The notes under the pieces: model-generated | What the model saw: the letters and a program-made list of their open reading frames with translations, nothing else | Database searches by the model: none | Told to the model about the DNA's origin: nothing | In this document: positions 56,078-64,000 of the stretch, in pieces | How positions within the stretch are numbered: position 1 is the first letter of the stretch | Layout: each line of letters starts with the position of its first letter | Position numbers and translations under genes: made by a program | Origin: Actibacterium ureilyticum | GTDB lineage: Bacteria; Pseudomonadota; Alphaproteobacteria; Rhodobacterales; Rhodobacteraceae | Direction of reading: 5' to 3' | Length of the DNA stretch: 64,000 nucleotides | Assembly (NCBI RefSeq): GCF_002285435.1 | Contig: NZ_NSBT01000026.1 | Span: forward strand, 372,001-436,000

Positions 56078-57327
56078 CCGACCGCGCGGCGCAGAAACCC
56101 GACGGGATGGCGGCCTATGTGGCGGTCACGGCGGCCTATTGGGCGTTCATGCTGTCCGATGGGGCGCTGCGGATGCTGGTGCTGCTGCATTTCCACACGA
56201 TCGGGTTTTCGCCGATCCAGCTGGCCTGGCTGTTCCTGCTGTATGAGTTCATGGGCATGGTCACGAACCTGAGCGCGGGCTGGATCGCGGCGCGGTTCGG
56301 GCTGACATCGACGCTTTACGCAGGGTTGGGCATCCAGATCGCGGCGTTGCTGATGCTGGCGCAGCTTGATCCCGGCTGGTCGGTCTGGGGGTCGGTCGCC
56401 TTTGTCATGGTGGTGCAGGGTGCGTCGGGCGTGGCCAAGGATCTGGCCAAGATGTCGTCGAAATCGGCGGTGAAGCTGCTGGCGCCAGACGGCGACGGCG
56501 CTTTGTTCCGCTGGGTCGCCGTGCTGACCGGATCGAAGAACGCGGTCAAGGGGTTTGGCTTCCTGCTGGGTGCCGCGTTGCTGGCCGCGTTCGGGTTCAC
56601 GCCGTCGATCTATGCCATGGCGGTGGTGCTGGCGGTGATCCTGGGGGCGGTGGCGCTCTTCATGCCCGCGGGTCTGCCGCGGGGCAAGAAGAGTGCCAAG
56701 TTCAAGGATGTCTTTTCCAAGGACGCGCGGATCAATCGGCTGTCGGCGGCGCGGATGTTCCTGTTCGGCGCGCGGGACGTGTGGTTCGTGGTGGGCATCC
56801 CGATCTATTTCTATGCGGTCCTGTCCGATGGCAGTCACGCGGGCAACCGCGCGGCGTTCTTCCAGATCGGGACGTTCATGGCGCTGTGGATCATTGCCTA
56901 TGGCGCGGTGCAGGCCTGGGCGCCGAAGCTGCTGGGGGCAAAGGACAAACCGTTAAGCCGGATCGTGGGGCAGGCCGCCACATGGGTGGGCCTGCTGACG
57001 CTGATCCCCTTTGCGCTGGCGCTGGCCGCGCTGGTGGCGGGCGGACCGGCCGGCTGGCTGACGGTCACGCTTGTGGCGGGGCTGATGGTGTTCGGCTTTG
57101 TCTTTGCGGTGAATTCCTCGGTCCATTCCTATCTGATCCTGGCCTTCACCCAGGCCGAGCGGGTCACGATGGATGTGGGGTTCTATTACATGTCGAACGC
57201 CGCCGGGCGGCTTCTGGGCACGCTGCTGTCGGGCCTCAGCTATCAACTGGGCGGGCTGCCCTTGTGTCTGGCCACCGCGGGCGCGATGGCGGGCTTGAGT
57301 TTCCTGATCGTGCGGCGGTTGGATTAG
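56074..57327 (+). CDS. arsJ: organoarsenical efflux permease ArsJ
   Basis: Major-facilitator protein of 417 residues with 11-12 hydrophobic segments. KDLAKMSSKSAVKLLAPDG and LTGSKNAVKGFGFLLGAALL are ArsJ signatures. Pumps out 1-arseno-3-phosphoglycerate, which then breaks down to arsenate, giving arsenate resistance. GTG start coupled to the GAPDH gene. No ArsB or Acr3 is nearby. Confidence 0.93.
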   Translation: MTDRAAQKPDGMAAYVAVTAAYWAFMLSDGALRMLVLLHFHTIGFSPIQLAWLFLLYEFMGMVTNLSAGWIAARFGLTSTLYAGLGIQIAALLMLAQLDPGWSVWGSVAFVMVVQGASGVAKDLAKMSSKSAVKLLAPDGDGALFRWVAVLTGSKNAVKGFGFLLGAALLAAFGFTPSIYAMAVVLAVILGAVALFMPAGLPRGKKSAKFKDVFSKDARINRLSAARMFLFGARDVWFVVGIPIYFYAVLSDGSHAGNRAAFFQIGTFMALWIIAYGAVQAWAPKLLGAKDKPLSRIVGQAATWVGLLTLIPFALALAALVAGGPAGWLTVTLVAGLMVFGFVFAVNSSVHSYLILAFTQAERVTMDVGFYYMSNAAGRLLGTLLSGLSYQLGGLPLCLATAGAMAGLSFLIVRRLD

Positions 57328-57413
57328 CGGCACGCCTCGCTGCAAATTATTGAGGGCCGCGACCGACCCGAGGGTGGCGCAATCGCGCCGCCCTGGGGGG
57401 CGGGTCGGCGCGG

Positions 57414-57431
57414 CCCGGCGGTGCCGCCGGG
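57414..57431. terminator. GC-rich hairpin between arsJ and the MBL gene
   Basis: CCCGGCGG-TG-CCGCCGGG is a perfect 8-bp stem; a second stem GGCGC-AATC-GCGCC lies at 57376-57389. No T-run follows either, so termination is likely but not certain. Confidence 0.5.
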
Positions 57432-57485
57432 CGGGGCTTGATTCATCGTATGGCGCTTATACTTTCCCGGTTTCCGAGACGCCGC

Positions 57486-58457
57486 TCACTCCCACCGCCA
57501 GATCGCGGGGACGAAGCGATAGCCGTCGCCGTCGCGCATCACGTGGCCGACGCCGGGGAAGGGGAAGTGATAGCCCACGACCGCGATCTCGTCCGTGGCG
57601 GCCATGTCCAGGATCTTCTTGCGGGTCTCGGACGCCATCGCGCCGTCCTGGTCGAAGCCGCCATGCCAGTCGGGGCGCTCGACGCTGACATAGGCGTGGG
57701 TCATGCAATCCCCCAGCGCGATCAGCTGCTGGCCGTCGCTTTCGACGCGGATCGACATGTGGTTCAGCGTGTGGCCGGGGGTGGGGATCAGGGTGACGCC
57801 CGGCACGACCTCGTGCCCGTCCTGCGCCATGGTCCAGTCCAGCCCGTCGGCGGTCAGCGAATTCACCGCGCCCACGACGAATTGCTGCATCTCGGCCGGG
57901 ACAGAGCCCGCCAGCCCGTCCTGCATCCACCAATCGTATTCGCCCGCGCCGATCACGTATTCGGCGTCGGGGAAGATCGGCTCGTCGAAATCGTCGCGGA
58001 TGCCCCAGATGTGATCGGGATGGGCGTGGGTGATGACCACATGGGTGATGCTGGCGGGGTCGATGCCCGCCGCGTCCAGATTGGCCAGCAGCCGCCCGGC
58101 CGTGTCCAGGAACCGGTTGCCCGAGCCCACATCGACCAGCACCACGTTGTCGCCGGTCTCGATCACCACATGGTTGGTGTGGGAATAGTTTTCCTCGGTC
58201 GACAGCCGATGGGATTTCAGAAACGCCATCACCTCGTCCGGGTCCGCATTGGTGCTGACCCCGGCGGCGGGCAGTTGCAGGCGCCCGTCGGACACGATGG
58301 TGATCCGGGCCGAGCCGACCGTAAACCGGAAATAGGGCGGGTTGCCGGCATCACCCGGGCCGGTCAGCGCGGCGCGGGCCGTAGCAGGCAGCGCCAGCGC
58401 GGGGGCCAGGGCGGCCAGTTTCAGAAGATCGCGGCGGTTGGGTTTGATCAGCGGCAT
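57486..58457 (-). CDS. Tat-exported metallo-beta-lactamase-fold hydrolase
   Basis: 323 residues. Tat-type signal KPNRRDLLKLAALAPALALP ending ATARA, so folded before export to the periplasm. Metal site THAHPDH (His144, His146, Asp148, His149), then GHT, GDC and GYHFPFPG. Resembles quorum-quenching lactonases (AttM/AiiA-like), but beta-lactam, arylsulfatase or other esters are possible. An 11-bp-arm palindrome ends just before its GGGAGG ribosome-binding site. Confidence 0.8.
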   Translation of the reverse strand: MPLIKPNRRDLLKLAALAPALALPATARAALTGPGDAGNPPYFRFTVGSARITIVSDGRLQLPAAGVSTNADPDEVMAFLKSHRLSTEENYSHTNHVVIETGDNVVLVDVGSGNRFLDTAGRLLANLDAAGIDPASITHVVITHAHPDHIWGIRDDFDEPIFPDAEYVIGAGEYDWWMQDGLAGSVPAEMQQFVVGAVNSLTADGLDWTMAQDGHEVVPGVTLIPTPGHTLNHMSIRVESDGQQLIALGDCMTHAYVSVERPDWHGGFDQDGAMASETRKKILDMAATDEIAVVGYHFPFPGVGHVMRDGDGYRFVPAIWRWE

Positions 58458-58468
58458 GGTGGTTCCTC

Positions 58469-58514
58469 CCGGTTTGATCTGAACATATTTGAATATGTCC
58501 GCCGATCAAACCGG
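58469..58514. promoter_or_regulatory. 46-bp nested palindrome upstream of the MBL gene
   Basis: Outer arms CCGGTTTGATC and GATCAAACCGG are perfect (11 bp); inside them GAACATATT and AATATGTCC form a second near-perfect palindrome. It ends 11 bases before the MBL start. It could be an operator, an attenuator or the leuB terminator; no T-run follows. Confidence 0.6.
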
Positions 58515-58534
58515 AAGTTCACGCGCCGCCCGGA

Positions 58535-59641
58535 TCAGGACAGATCGGCCAGTGCCGCGATCACCGCATCGCCCATATCGGCGGTCGAGGCCGGGGTCTC
58601 GCCCTCGGCCTGGAGCAGGTCGGCTGTGCGCACGCCGTCGGCCAGCACCTTTTCGACCGCCTTTTCCAGCAGGTCGGCGTTTTCGCCCTGATCGAAGCTG
58701 TAGCGCAACGCCATCGCGAAGCTGAGGATACAGGCGCAGGGGTTCGCCTTGCCCTGGCCCGCGATATCGGGGGCCGAGCCGTGGACGGGTTCGTAAAGCG
58801 CCTTGGGCCGGCCATTGGCCATCGGGGCGCCCAAGGACGCCGAGGGCAGCATGCCCAAGGAGCCGGTCAGCATCGCAGCGGCGTCCGACAGCAGATCGCC
58901 AAAGAGGTTGTCGGTCACAATCACGTCGAACTGCTTGGGCCAGCGGCAGAGCTGCATCGCACCCGCGTCGGCATACATGTGCGACAGTTCGACATCGGCA
59001 TATTCCTCGTCATGCACTTTCTGCACGACCTCGCGCCACAGGATGCCGGATTCCATCACATTGGCCTTTTCCATCGAGCAGACCTTGTTGCCGCGCCGCT
59101 TGGCCAGTTCAAAGGCCGAGCGCGCGACGCGTTCGATTTCCGATTCCGTGTACCGCTGGGTGTTGATGCCCACGCGCTCGTTGCCTTCCTCGAAGATCCC
59201 GCGGGGTTCACCGAAATAGATGCCGCTGGTCAGCTCGCGCACGATCATGATGTCGAGCCCCGCGACCACGTCCTTTTTCAGCGACGAGAAATCGGCCAGC
59301 GCGTCGAAGCATTGCGCCGGGCGCAGGTTGGCGTAAAGGTCCATTTCCTTGCGCAGGCGCAGCAGCCCGCGTTCGGGCTTCACGCTGAAATCCAGGCCGT
59401 CGTACTTCGGGCCGCCCACCGCGCCCAGCAGGACCGCGTCGACCTCTTGCGCCTTGGCCATCGTGTCATCGTGCAGCGGCGTGCCGTGCTTGTCATAGGC
59501 CGCGCCGCCCACCAGATCCTCGGTCACGTCGAAGGTCAGCCCCTTGTTGGCGCCGAACCAGTCGATGATCTTGCGGACCTCGGCCATGACCTCGGGGCCG
59601 ATGCCGTCGCCGGGGAGGATCAGAAGGGAAGGGTTGGACAT
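58535..59641 (-). CDS. leuB: 3-isopropylmalate dehydrogenase
   Basis: Third step of leucine biosynthesis. 368 residues from [20 protein letters not shown]; substrate Arg in [34 protein letters not shown], and [20 protein letters not shown] site ahead of ATG. leuCD are not in the window. Next to leucine-catabolic genes on the other strand. Confidence 0.96.
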   Translation of the reverse strand: MSNPSLLILPGDGIGPEVMAEVRKIIDWFGANKGLTFDVTEDLVGGAAYDKHGTPLHDDTMAKAQEVDAVLLGAVGGPKYDGLDFSVKPERGLLRLRKEMDLYANLRPAQCFDALADFSSLKKDVVAGLDIMIVRELTSGIYFGEPRGIFEEGNERVGINTQRYTESEIERVARSAFELAKRRGNKVCSMEKANVMESGILWREVVQKVHDEEYADVELSHMYADAGAMQLCRWPKQFDVIVTDNLFGDLLSDAAAMLTGSLGMLPSASLGAPMANGRPKALYEPVHGSAPDIAGQGKANPCACILSFAMALRYSFDQGENADLLEKAVEKVLADGVRTADLLQAEGETPASTADMGDAVIAALADLS

Positions 59642-59742
59642 GGCGGTGCTCCTGTGATGTCGCGGGATTCGTTTGGCGCGTTTTGCCCTGTTCGCGCGGG
59701 GAGGTCCAGTGGCAGGGTTCTTGGGGCGCTGCCCCAAACCCC

Positions 59743-59766
59743 GGAGTATTTTGCGGAGCAATGAAG
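59743..59766 (+). repeat. dispersed intergenic repeat, copy 3
   Basis: GGAGTATTT then six to seven bases TGCGGAG then CAATGAAG, matching the right half of the 9.0-kb inverted repeat almost base for base. Preceded by GGGGCGCTGCCCC, a palindrome found near copy 2 as well. Lies between leuB and the TetR gene. Confidence 0.7.
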
Positions 59767-59787
59767 GGGGCGGGGTGCTTGAATATG

Positions 59788-59801
59788 AATGAACGTTCAT
59801 T
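59788..59801. promoter_or_regulatory. TetR-type operator
   Basis: AATGAACGTTCATT is a perfect 14-bp palindrome 13 bp before the TetR start, the size and place of an autorepressor site, and like sites bound by TetR regulators of acyl-CoA metabolism. Confidence 0.65.
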
Positions 59802-59813
59802 TATTATCGGGGC

Positions 59814-60395
59814 ATGAACCGACCCGCCCGCACCAAGGATATGATTCGCGCCGAGGCCCTGCGGCTTTTCGCGGCGCGTGGCTATGAGGCCGTGTCGATG
59901 CGCGACATCGCAGGCGCGGTGGGGGTGCAGCCCGGGGCGATCTATAATCACTTTCCGAACAAGCAGCAGTTGCTGTTTGCGCTTCTGGGCGAGCATATGG
60001 AGCGGCTGGCCGAGGCCTGGGAGCGGGAGGCTGCGGCCCTGCCTGCCGAACCGGCCGCGCGGCTGGAGGCGTTCGCGCGGTTCCACATCCGGTTCCATAT
60101 CGAGCGGCCGGACGAGGTTTTCCTGTCCTATATGGAGCTGCGCGCGCTGGTGCCCGAACTGTTTGTCCGGATCGAGGCGCAGCGCCGCGCCTATGAAGGG
60201 GCGCTGAAGGCGATTTTGGAGGAGGGCGCCGCCGCGGGGGCGTTCACCGTCGACGACCCGCATGTGACGGCGATGGCGCTTTTGGCGATGCTGACCGGGG
60301 TCAACACCTGGTACCGGTCGGGCGGGCGCCTGTCGAAGACGAAGATCGAGAATTATTATGCCGCGCTGGTTTTGCGCGCGGTTCAATGCGTGTGA
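59814..60395 (+). CDS. TetR family regulator of leucine/acyl-CoA catabolism (inferred)
   Basis: 193 residues. N-terminal HTH ([20 protein letters not shown], then [18 protein letters not shown]) and a helical ligand domain. Overlaps the start region of the isovaleryl-CoA dehydrogenase gene, so it likely represses the liu-type operon and senses an acyl-CoA. Ligand is inferred. Confidence 0.85.
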   Translation: MNRPARTKDMIRAEALRLFAARGYEAVSMRDIAGAVGVQPGAIYNHFPNKQQLLFALLGEHMERLAEAWEREAAALPAEPAARLEAFARFHIRFHIERPDEVFLSYMELRALVPELFVRIEAQRRAYEGALKAILEEGAAAGAFTVDDPHVTAMALLAMLTGVNTWYRSGGRLSKTKIENYYAALVLRAVQCV

Positions 60396-60406
60396 GGGAG
60401 GAAACC

Positions 60407-61570
60407 ATGTTCACCGCATCCATGACATTCGACCTGGGGGAAGAGATCAACGCGTTGCGCGACATGGTGCATCGCTGGGCGCAGGAGCGGGTGAAGCCCA
60501 TCGCGACCGAGGTCGACCGTACCAATGCCTTTCCCAACGAGCTGTGGCGCGAGATGGGCGAGCTGGGCCTGTTGGGCATCACCACGCCCGAGGCCTATGG
60601 CGGTGCGGGTATGTCGTATCTGGCGCATGTCATCGCGGTCGAGGAAATCGCGCGCGCCAGTGCGTCGGTCAGCCTGTCCTATGGCGCTCATTCGAACCTG
60701 TGCGTGAACCAGATCAAGCTGAACGGCACTGAGGAACAGAAGCGGACATATCTGCCGCGGCTGATCTCGGGCGAGCATATCGGCGCGCTGGCGATGTCCG
60801 AGGCCGGCGCAGGTTCGGACGTGGTCGGCATGAAGCTGCGGGCGGAAAAGCGGAACGGCTATTTCACCCTGAGCGGCACCAAATTCTGGATCACCAACGG
60901 GCCGGATGCCGACACGCTGGTCGTCTATGCCAAGACCGATCCCGATGCGGGGGCCAAGGGGATCACCGCCTTTATCGTCGAAAAGGACATGAAGGGATTT
61001 TCGACCAGCCCGCATTTCGACAAGCTGGGGATGCGCGGGTCGAACACGGCCGAGCTGATCTTCGACGATGTCGAGGTGCCGTTCGAAAACGTGCTGGGCG
61101 AGGAAGGCAAGGGCGTGCGCGTTCTGATGTCGGGGCTGGATTACGAGCGTGTGGTTCTGTCGGGCATCGGCACCGGTATCATGGCCGCCTGTCTGGACGA
61201 GGTGATGCCGTACCTGGCCGAGCGCAAGCAGTTCGGCCAGCCCATCGGGAACTTCCAGCTGATGCAGGGCAAGATCGCCGACATGTACACCAAGATGAAT
61301 TCGGCGCGCGCCTATGTCTATGAGGTCGCGCGGGCCTGTGACCGGGGGCAGGTCACGCGCCAGGACGCGGCGGCCTGTGTGCTTTATGCGTCCGAGGAGG
61401 CGATGACCGTCGCCCACCAGGCGGTGCAGGCGATGGGTGGCGCGGGTTTCATGAGCGAAACGCCGGTCTCGCGCATCTTCCGCGACGCCAAGCTGATGGA
61501 GATCGGCGCGGGCACATCCGAAATCCGCCGGATGCTGATCGGGCGCGAGCTGATGGGGGCGATGGGGTGA
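60407..61570 (+). CDS. ivd: isovaleryl-CoA dehydrogenase
   Basis: FAD enzyme of leucine breakdown, passes electrons to ETF. 387 residues; catalytic Glu247 in [10 protein letters not shown], the position distinguishing isovaleryl-CoA dehydrogenases from other acyl-CoA dehydrogenases, plus [23 protein letters not shown] site before MFTASM. The next gene of the pathway, methylcrotonyl-CoA carboxylase, starts 2 kb further on. Confidence 0.92.
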   Translation: MFTASMTFDLGEEINALRDMVHRWAQERVKPIATEVDRTNAFPNELWREMGELGLLGITTPEAYGGAGMSYLAHVIAVEEIARASASVSLSYGAHSNLCVNQIKLNGTEEQKRTYLPRLISGEHIGALAMSEAGAGSDVVGMKLRAEKRNGYFTLSGTKFWITNGPDADTLVVYAKTDPDAGAKGITAFIVEKDMKGFSTSPHFDKLGMRGSNTAELIFDDVEVPFENVLGEEGKGVRVLMSGLDYERVVLSGIGTGIMAACLDEVMPYLAERKQFGQPIGNFQLMQGKIADMYTKMNSARAYVYEVARACDRGQVTRQDAAACVLYASEEAMTVAHQAVQAMGGAGFMSETPVSRIFRDAKLMEIGAGTSEIRRMLIGRELMGAMG

Positions 61571-61590
61571 GCCACCGCCCCGACCAGAGC

Positions 61591-61974
61591 TTAGTGCAGC
61601 CGGTTCGGCGCGCGCCGGTCGGTCAGCGCGACGATCTGATGGGTGTCCTGCCACAGCCGGGTGCCCGGATCGCGGTTGCGCAGCTCCGTCACCGGAACGC
61701 CCATATCGGACAGGAGCCAGGCGATGTAACGCGCGCGGGTGATGTGTTCCGTTGCCTCGGGGCGGAACCAGCACACGCCCGCGCGATGGCCTTTGCGCCC
61801 GGGCCGCATGTGAAATCGGCGCGGCACGGCAAGGTGGCGGTTGAACCAATCATACTCGCGCTGCAACTCTGTGATACGCCAGTCGGTGACGCGGTTTGGC
61901 CAGCCCGATTGGAAAATCCCCATTTCGGTGCGCGCCAAATCGTCCCGAATGTCGGTGACAAATCGGATATACAT
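61591..61974 (-). CDS. conserved protein of unknown function
   Basis: 127 residues. MYIRFVTDIRDD, then EYDWFNRHLAVPRRFH and AGVCWFRPEATEHITRARYI match a small proteobacterial family with no assigned role. Aromatic and Arg-rich, no signal peptide or membrane segment. Opposite strand to the leucine genes. Confidence 0.65.
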   Translation of the reverse strand: MYIRFVTDIRDDLARTEMGIFQSGWPNRVTDWRITELQREYDWFNRHLAVPRRFHMRPGRKGHRAGVCWFRPEATEHITRARYIAWLLSDMGVPVTELRNRDPGTRLWQDTHQIVALTDRRAPNRLH

Positions 61975-62210
61975 GACATTTGCCCGCCACGCAGGCAGGT
62001 CCGTTTTCAGAATGTGAAAAGGGTGAGGGGCATCGCCCCGCGAAACTCAGATGCGAGTTGCGGGCGGCTTTCGGTCGGTCATGTACGATCTCAGCAGCAT
62101 TTTGCCCTCACTGATCGTGCGATTACGGGTGCGCTGGTTAGCGCCGATGCGCGATTCGGGGCAAGCCCTGATGCGGCACGGCTTGGCGCGGTGTGTTGGG
62201 GGGATCACAG
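61975..62210. other. spacer before LprI-like gene
   Basis: A GGGGCATCGCCCC hairpin lies at 62027-62039. Nothing else could be supported in these 236 bases. Confidence 0.3.
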
Positions 62211-62741
62211 ATGATCGGGCACGCAAGGCGCCACATATGTGCGATTGCCGGATTGATTTCGGTGTTTGCCGCCGCTTCGGCCCATGCCGACGCAGAGCTC
62301 CTGGCCCGTTACGGCCCGCTGGTCGACGCCTGTTTCGCCAATAGCGGCACCGTGGCCGCGGCCGATTGCATCGGGGTCGCCACGACCGCCTGCATGGAGA
62401 TGGAAGAGGGCGGGCAGACGACCATTGGCATGGCGGGTTGCAACCAGGCTGAAGCCGAAGCCTGGGACGCACATCTGAACGCCGAATATCAGGCGACGAT
62501 GGCCTGGGCCAAGGCGGCGGATGTGGATGAGGCCATCAATTTTCCCGAATACGCCACCCGCGCGGACAATCTGCTGGCGGCGCAGCGGGCCTGGATCGCT
62601 TTCCGTGACGCCGAATGCGGTTTGGAATACGCGCTTTGGGGGTCGGGCTCGATGCGTCATATCGCGGGCACCGATTGCCTGATGCGGCTGACCGCCGAGC
62701 GCGCGATCGAGCTGCGCGCCAAGCGGGGGATGTTCGAATGA
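62211..62741 (+). CDS. LprI/DUF1311 family secreted protein
   Basis: 176 residues. Signal peptide CAIAGLISVFAAASAHA, then DUF1311: CIGVATTACMEMEEGG, MAGCNQAEAEAWD, and LLAAQRAWIAFRDAECGLEY, with paired cysteines. Related domains inhibit host lysozyme; in marine bacteria the role is unknown. GGGGGGA lies ahead of the ATG. Confidence 0.8.
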   Translation: MIGHARRHICAIAGLISVFAAASAHADAELLARYGPLVDACFANSGTVAAADCIGVATTACMEMEEGGQTTIGMAGCNQAEAEAWDAHLNAEYQATMAWAKAADVDEAINFPEYATRADNLLAAQRAWIAFRDAECGLEYALWGSGSMRHIAGTDCLMRLTAERAIELRAKRGMFE

Positions 62742-62751
62742 TCCGGCAGAT

Positions 62752-62781
62752 GCAAAAGGCCGCCCCGAAGGACGGCCTTGC
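62752..62781. terminator. bidirectional terminator (ompW / LprI-like)
   Basis: Read on the minus strand: GGCCGTCC-TTCG-GGGCGGCC then TTTTG, a UUCG-looped stem 20 bases after ompW. Plus strand also pairs AAGGCCG with CGGCCTT. Confidence 0.85.
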
Positions 62782-62800
62782 ACCTGGGGAGGTGATAAGA

Positions 62801-63415
62801 TCAGAACCGGTGGACGTAGGACATGCCAAACACCACCGGGTCGATCTTGGCGGTCCCGACATCGACGCCGTTCAGCTCGACATCGGTATCGATATCGATC
62901 CAGCGCAGATCCATCCGCAGCGACCCGTTGTCGGAAATCTTGTAATCCACACCCGCATGCAGCGCGACGCCCCAGCTGTCGTCCAGATCGACATCGGATC
63001 CCGTGATCGCGCCCTTGCTGTCGGTGTTGAAGAACTTGGTATAGTTCACGCCCGCGCCCAGGAACGGCGTCCAGGCGCTGTTGTTGGCAAAGTGGTATTG
63101 CAGCGACAGGGTCGGCGGCAGGTGCTGGGTGGTGGCCACCTTGCCCAGACCATCAAGCGAGATGTTGTGCTTGAACGGGGTCGCGGCCAACAGCTCGATC
63201 CCCAGATTGTCGCGCACGAAATATTCGAAGGTGAAGGTGGGTTGCAGGTTGTCGCCGACATTGGCATCCGCGCCCGCCACGGTGCCATTGCCGTCCTTGG
63301 GCGCGACATAGCCCACCCCGACGCCCAGCGTCCAATCGCCCGCCGATTGGGCAAGGACCGGGGCCGTGGTGCAGGCCAGGATGAAAGCGGTGGTGCATAC
63401 TGTCCGGAGTTTCAT
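62801..63415 (-). CDS. ompW: OmpW family outer-membrane protein
   Basis: 204 residues: signal peptide FILACTTAPVLA, an eight-stranded barrel (WTLGVGVGYVAPKDGNG, LSLQYHF, FLGAGVNYTKFF) and C-terminal Phe (SYVHRF). Forms a narrow hydrophobic channel in the outer membrane. AAAGGT site before MKLRTVC. A perfect FNR box lies 59 bp upstream; ompW is FNR-dependent in enterics. Confidence 0.92.
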   Translation of the reverse strand: MKLRTVCTTAFILACTTAPVLAQSAGDWTLGVGVGYVAPKDGNGTVAGADANVGDNLQPTFTFEYFVRDNLGIELLAATPFKHNISLDGLGKVATTQHLPPTLSLQYHFANNSAWTPFLGAGVNYTKFFNTDSKGAITGSDVDLDDSWGVALHAGVDYKISDNGSLRMDLRWIDIDTDVELNGVDVGTAKIDPVVFGMSYVHRF

Positions 63416-63473
63416 GGGTCTACCTTTTGTCATTCCATGCGCCGCACTGTCGGACCGTGGCGCCGGGCGGGCC

Positions 63474-63487
63474 TTGATCGGGATCAA
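63474..63487 (-). promoter_or_regulatory. FNR/FnrL box upstream of ompW
   Basis: TTGATCGGGATCAA matches TTGAT-N4-ATCAA exactly. On the ompW strand, class II spacing would put the start near 63439, 24 bases ahead of ATG; no strong -10 is seen. It could also act on the methylcrotonyl-CoA carboxylase gene, 90 bp away on the other side. Confidence 0.65.
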
Positions 63488-63576
63488 ACCGGGGCGGCGA
63501 CAGCGCCGCAAAGCGCCCGGCAAATTGTCGCAGCAGGCGGCGTGGACCGGCATCCACGCCAAGGGGAGAGCCAGTC

Positions 63577-64000
63577 ATGACCGTATTGCGATCTGCCGCG
63601 GTGGCGTCGAGCGCCGCGTTCGCCGAAAACCGGGCGGGCCATCTGGCCGCGCTGGAACAGGTGGCCCAGGCCGCCGAACAGGCCGCCGCGGGGGGCGGCG
63701 CGCGGGCGCGGGACCGGCATCTGTCGCGGGGCAAGATGCTGCCGCGCGACCGGGTGGCGCAGCTGCTGGATCCCGGCACGCCGTTTCTGGAAATCGGCCA
63801 GTTCGCCGCCCACGGGCTTTATGACGGGGCCAGCCCCTGTGCCGGTGTGATCGCGGGGATCGGCCGGGTTGCGGGGCGCGAGGTGATGGTCATCTGCAAC
63901 GACGCCACCGTGAAGGGCGGCACCTATTACCCGATGACGGTCAAGAAACACCTGCGCGCGCAGGAGATCGCCGCCGAAAACCACCTGCCATGTGTGTATC
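63577..64000 (+). CDS. mccB: methylcrotonyl-CoA carboxylase beta subunit, cut by window end
   Basis: The frame stays open to base 64000 (141 residues). [33 protein letters not shown], and [20 protein letters not shown]-type block ([20 protein letters not shown]) are the N-terminal carboxyl-transferase domain of MccB, distinct from propionyl-CoA carboxylase. Carboxylates 3-methylcrotonyl-CoA in leucine breakdown. GGGGAGAG ribosome-binding site. The biotin subunit should follow outside the window. Confidence 0.93.
   Translation, partial: MTVLRSAAVASSAAFAENRAGHLAALEQVAQAAEQAAAGGGARARDRHLSRGKMLPRDRVAQLLDPGTPFLEIGQFAAHGLYDGASPCAGVIAGIGRVAGREVMVICNDATVKGGTYYPMTVKKHLRAQEIAAENHLPCVY

Noticed and set aside
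58473-58512. TTTGATC...GATCAAA as an FNR site
   Set aside because: The half-sites are 24 bases apart, not four, so it does not fit FNR; it is better described as the outer arms of the nested palindrome.

Overview
The window is GC-rich chromosomal DNA from an alphaproteobacterium, most likely Rhodobacteraceae (Roseobacter/Rhodobacter group). The pointers are gene content and style: a DksA with a single Cys, DUF4167 and DUF2927 proteins, 'antifreeze'-type phasin-like proteins, a PqiA/MlaFE/alr/dnaB neighbourhood, perfect FnrL boxes, a SqrR-type operator and CTGC-N3-GCAG (PhaR-type) palindromes. Nearly every base is coding. I see no rRNA, tRNA, CRISPR array, prophage or transposase.

Layout. 1-0.8 kb: 3' part of a haloacetate/fluoroacetate dehalogenase with less GC-rich codon use than its neighbours. 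0.9-8.1 kb, minus strand: cvpA, radA, pqiA-like, small membrane protein, mlaF, mlaE, alr, dnaB; the dnaB promoter carries two DnaA boxes. 8.3-10.1 kb: pyrE and pyrC. 10.3-18.6 kb: urease cluster ureD-ureA-ureB-(two phasin-like genes)-ureC ... ureE-ureF-ureG, with a GNAT acetyltransferase, an alpha/beta hydrolase and a DUF1127 gene inserted. PhaR-type palindromes precede ureD and the DUF1127 gene. 18.6-24.8 kb: an unrecognised protein family, then an operon of three family-2-type glycosyltransferases (one fused to a sulfotransferase-like domain) and a small-molecule-methyltransferase-like gene. 24.9-27.0 kb: a LysE exporter and a YeeE/YedE sulfur-transport pair. Their 310-bp spacer is the most information-dense regulatory stretch in the window: two perfect FNR boxes, a likely small RNA with its own terminator, and a SqrR-like operator. 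27.0-29.9 kb: infC (with an ATA start), an Ala-rich repeat protein and a CoxE-type VWA protein. 29.9-32.7 kb: small membrane protein, DUF2927 lipoprotein, GNAT, MoxR ATPase. 32.9-39.0 kb: dksA, FAD monooxygenase, speB-like, DUF1499, small secreted protein, prfA, prmC, DUF4167.

39.0-46.6 kb, minus strand: the outer-membrane biogenesis operon lptF-lptG-lptD-surA-pdxA-rsmA, tightly overlapping. 46.7-53.4 kb: pepA-holC-ion channel, a membrane-anchored retropepsin, MarC, ABC-F ATPase, ndk, DUF4112. 53.5-57.3 kb: TfoX-C protein, a 48-residue small protein, then an arsenic operon (ArsR-ArsC fusion, GAPDH, ArsJ). 57.5-64 kb: Tat-exported metallo-beta-lactamase-fold protein, leuB, and a leucine-catabolic locus (TetR, isovaleryl-CoA dehydrogenase, methylcrotonyl-CoA carboxylase beta running off the end) interrupted by a small protein, a LprI-like protein and an FNR-boxed ompW.

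Regulatory theme: oxygen (three FNR boxes), reactive sulfur (SqrR-type operator), carbon storage (PhaR-type palindromes) and arsenic (operator over the start codon) are all readable in intergenic DNA. Regulator identities are inferred from motif matches only; no cognate regulator gene except arsR and the TetR gene lies in the window.
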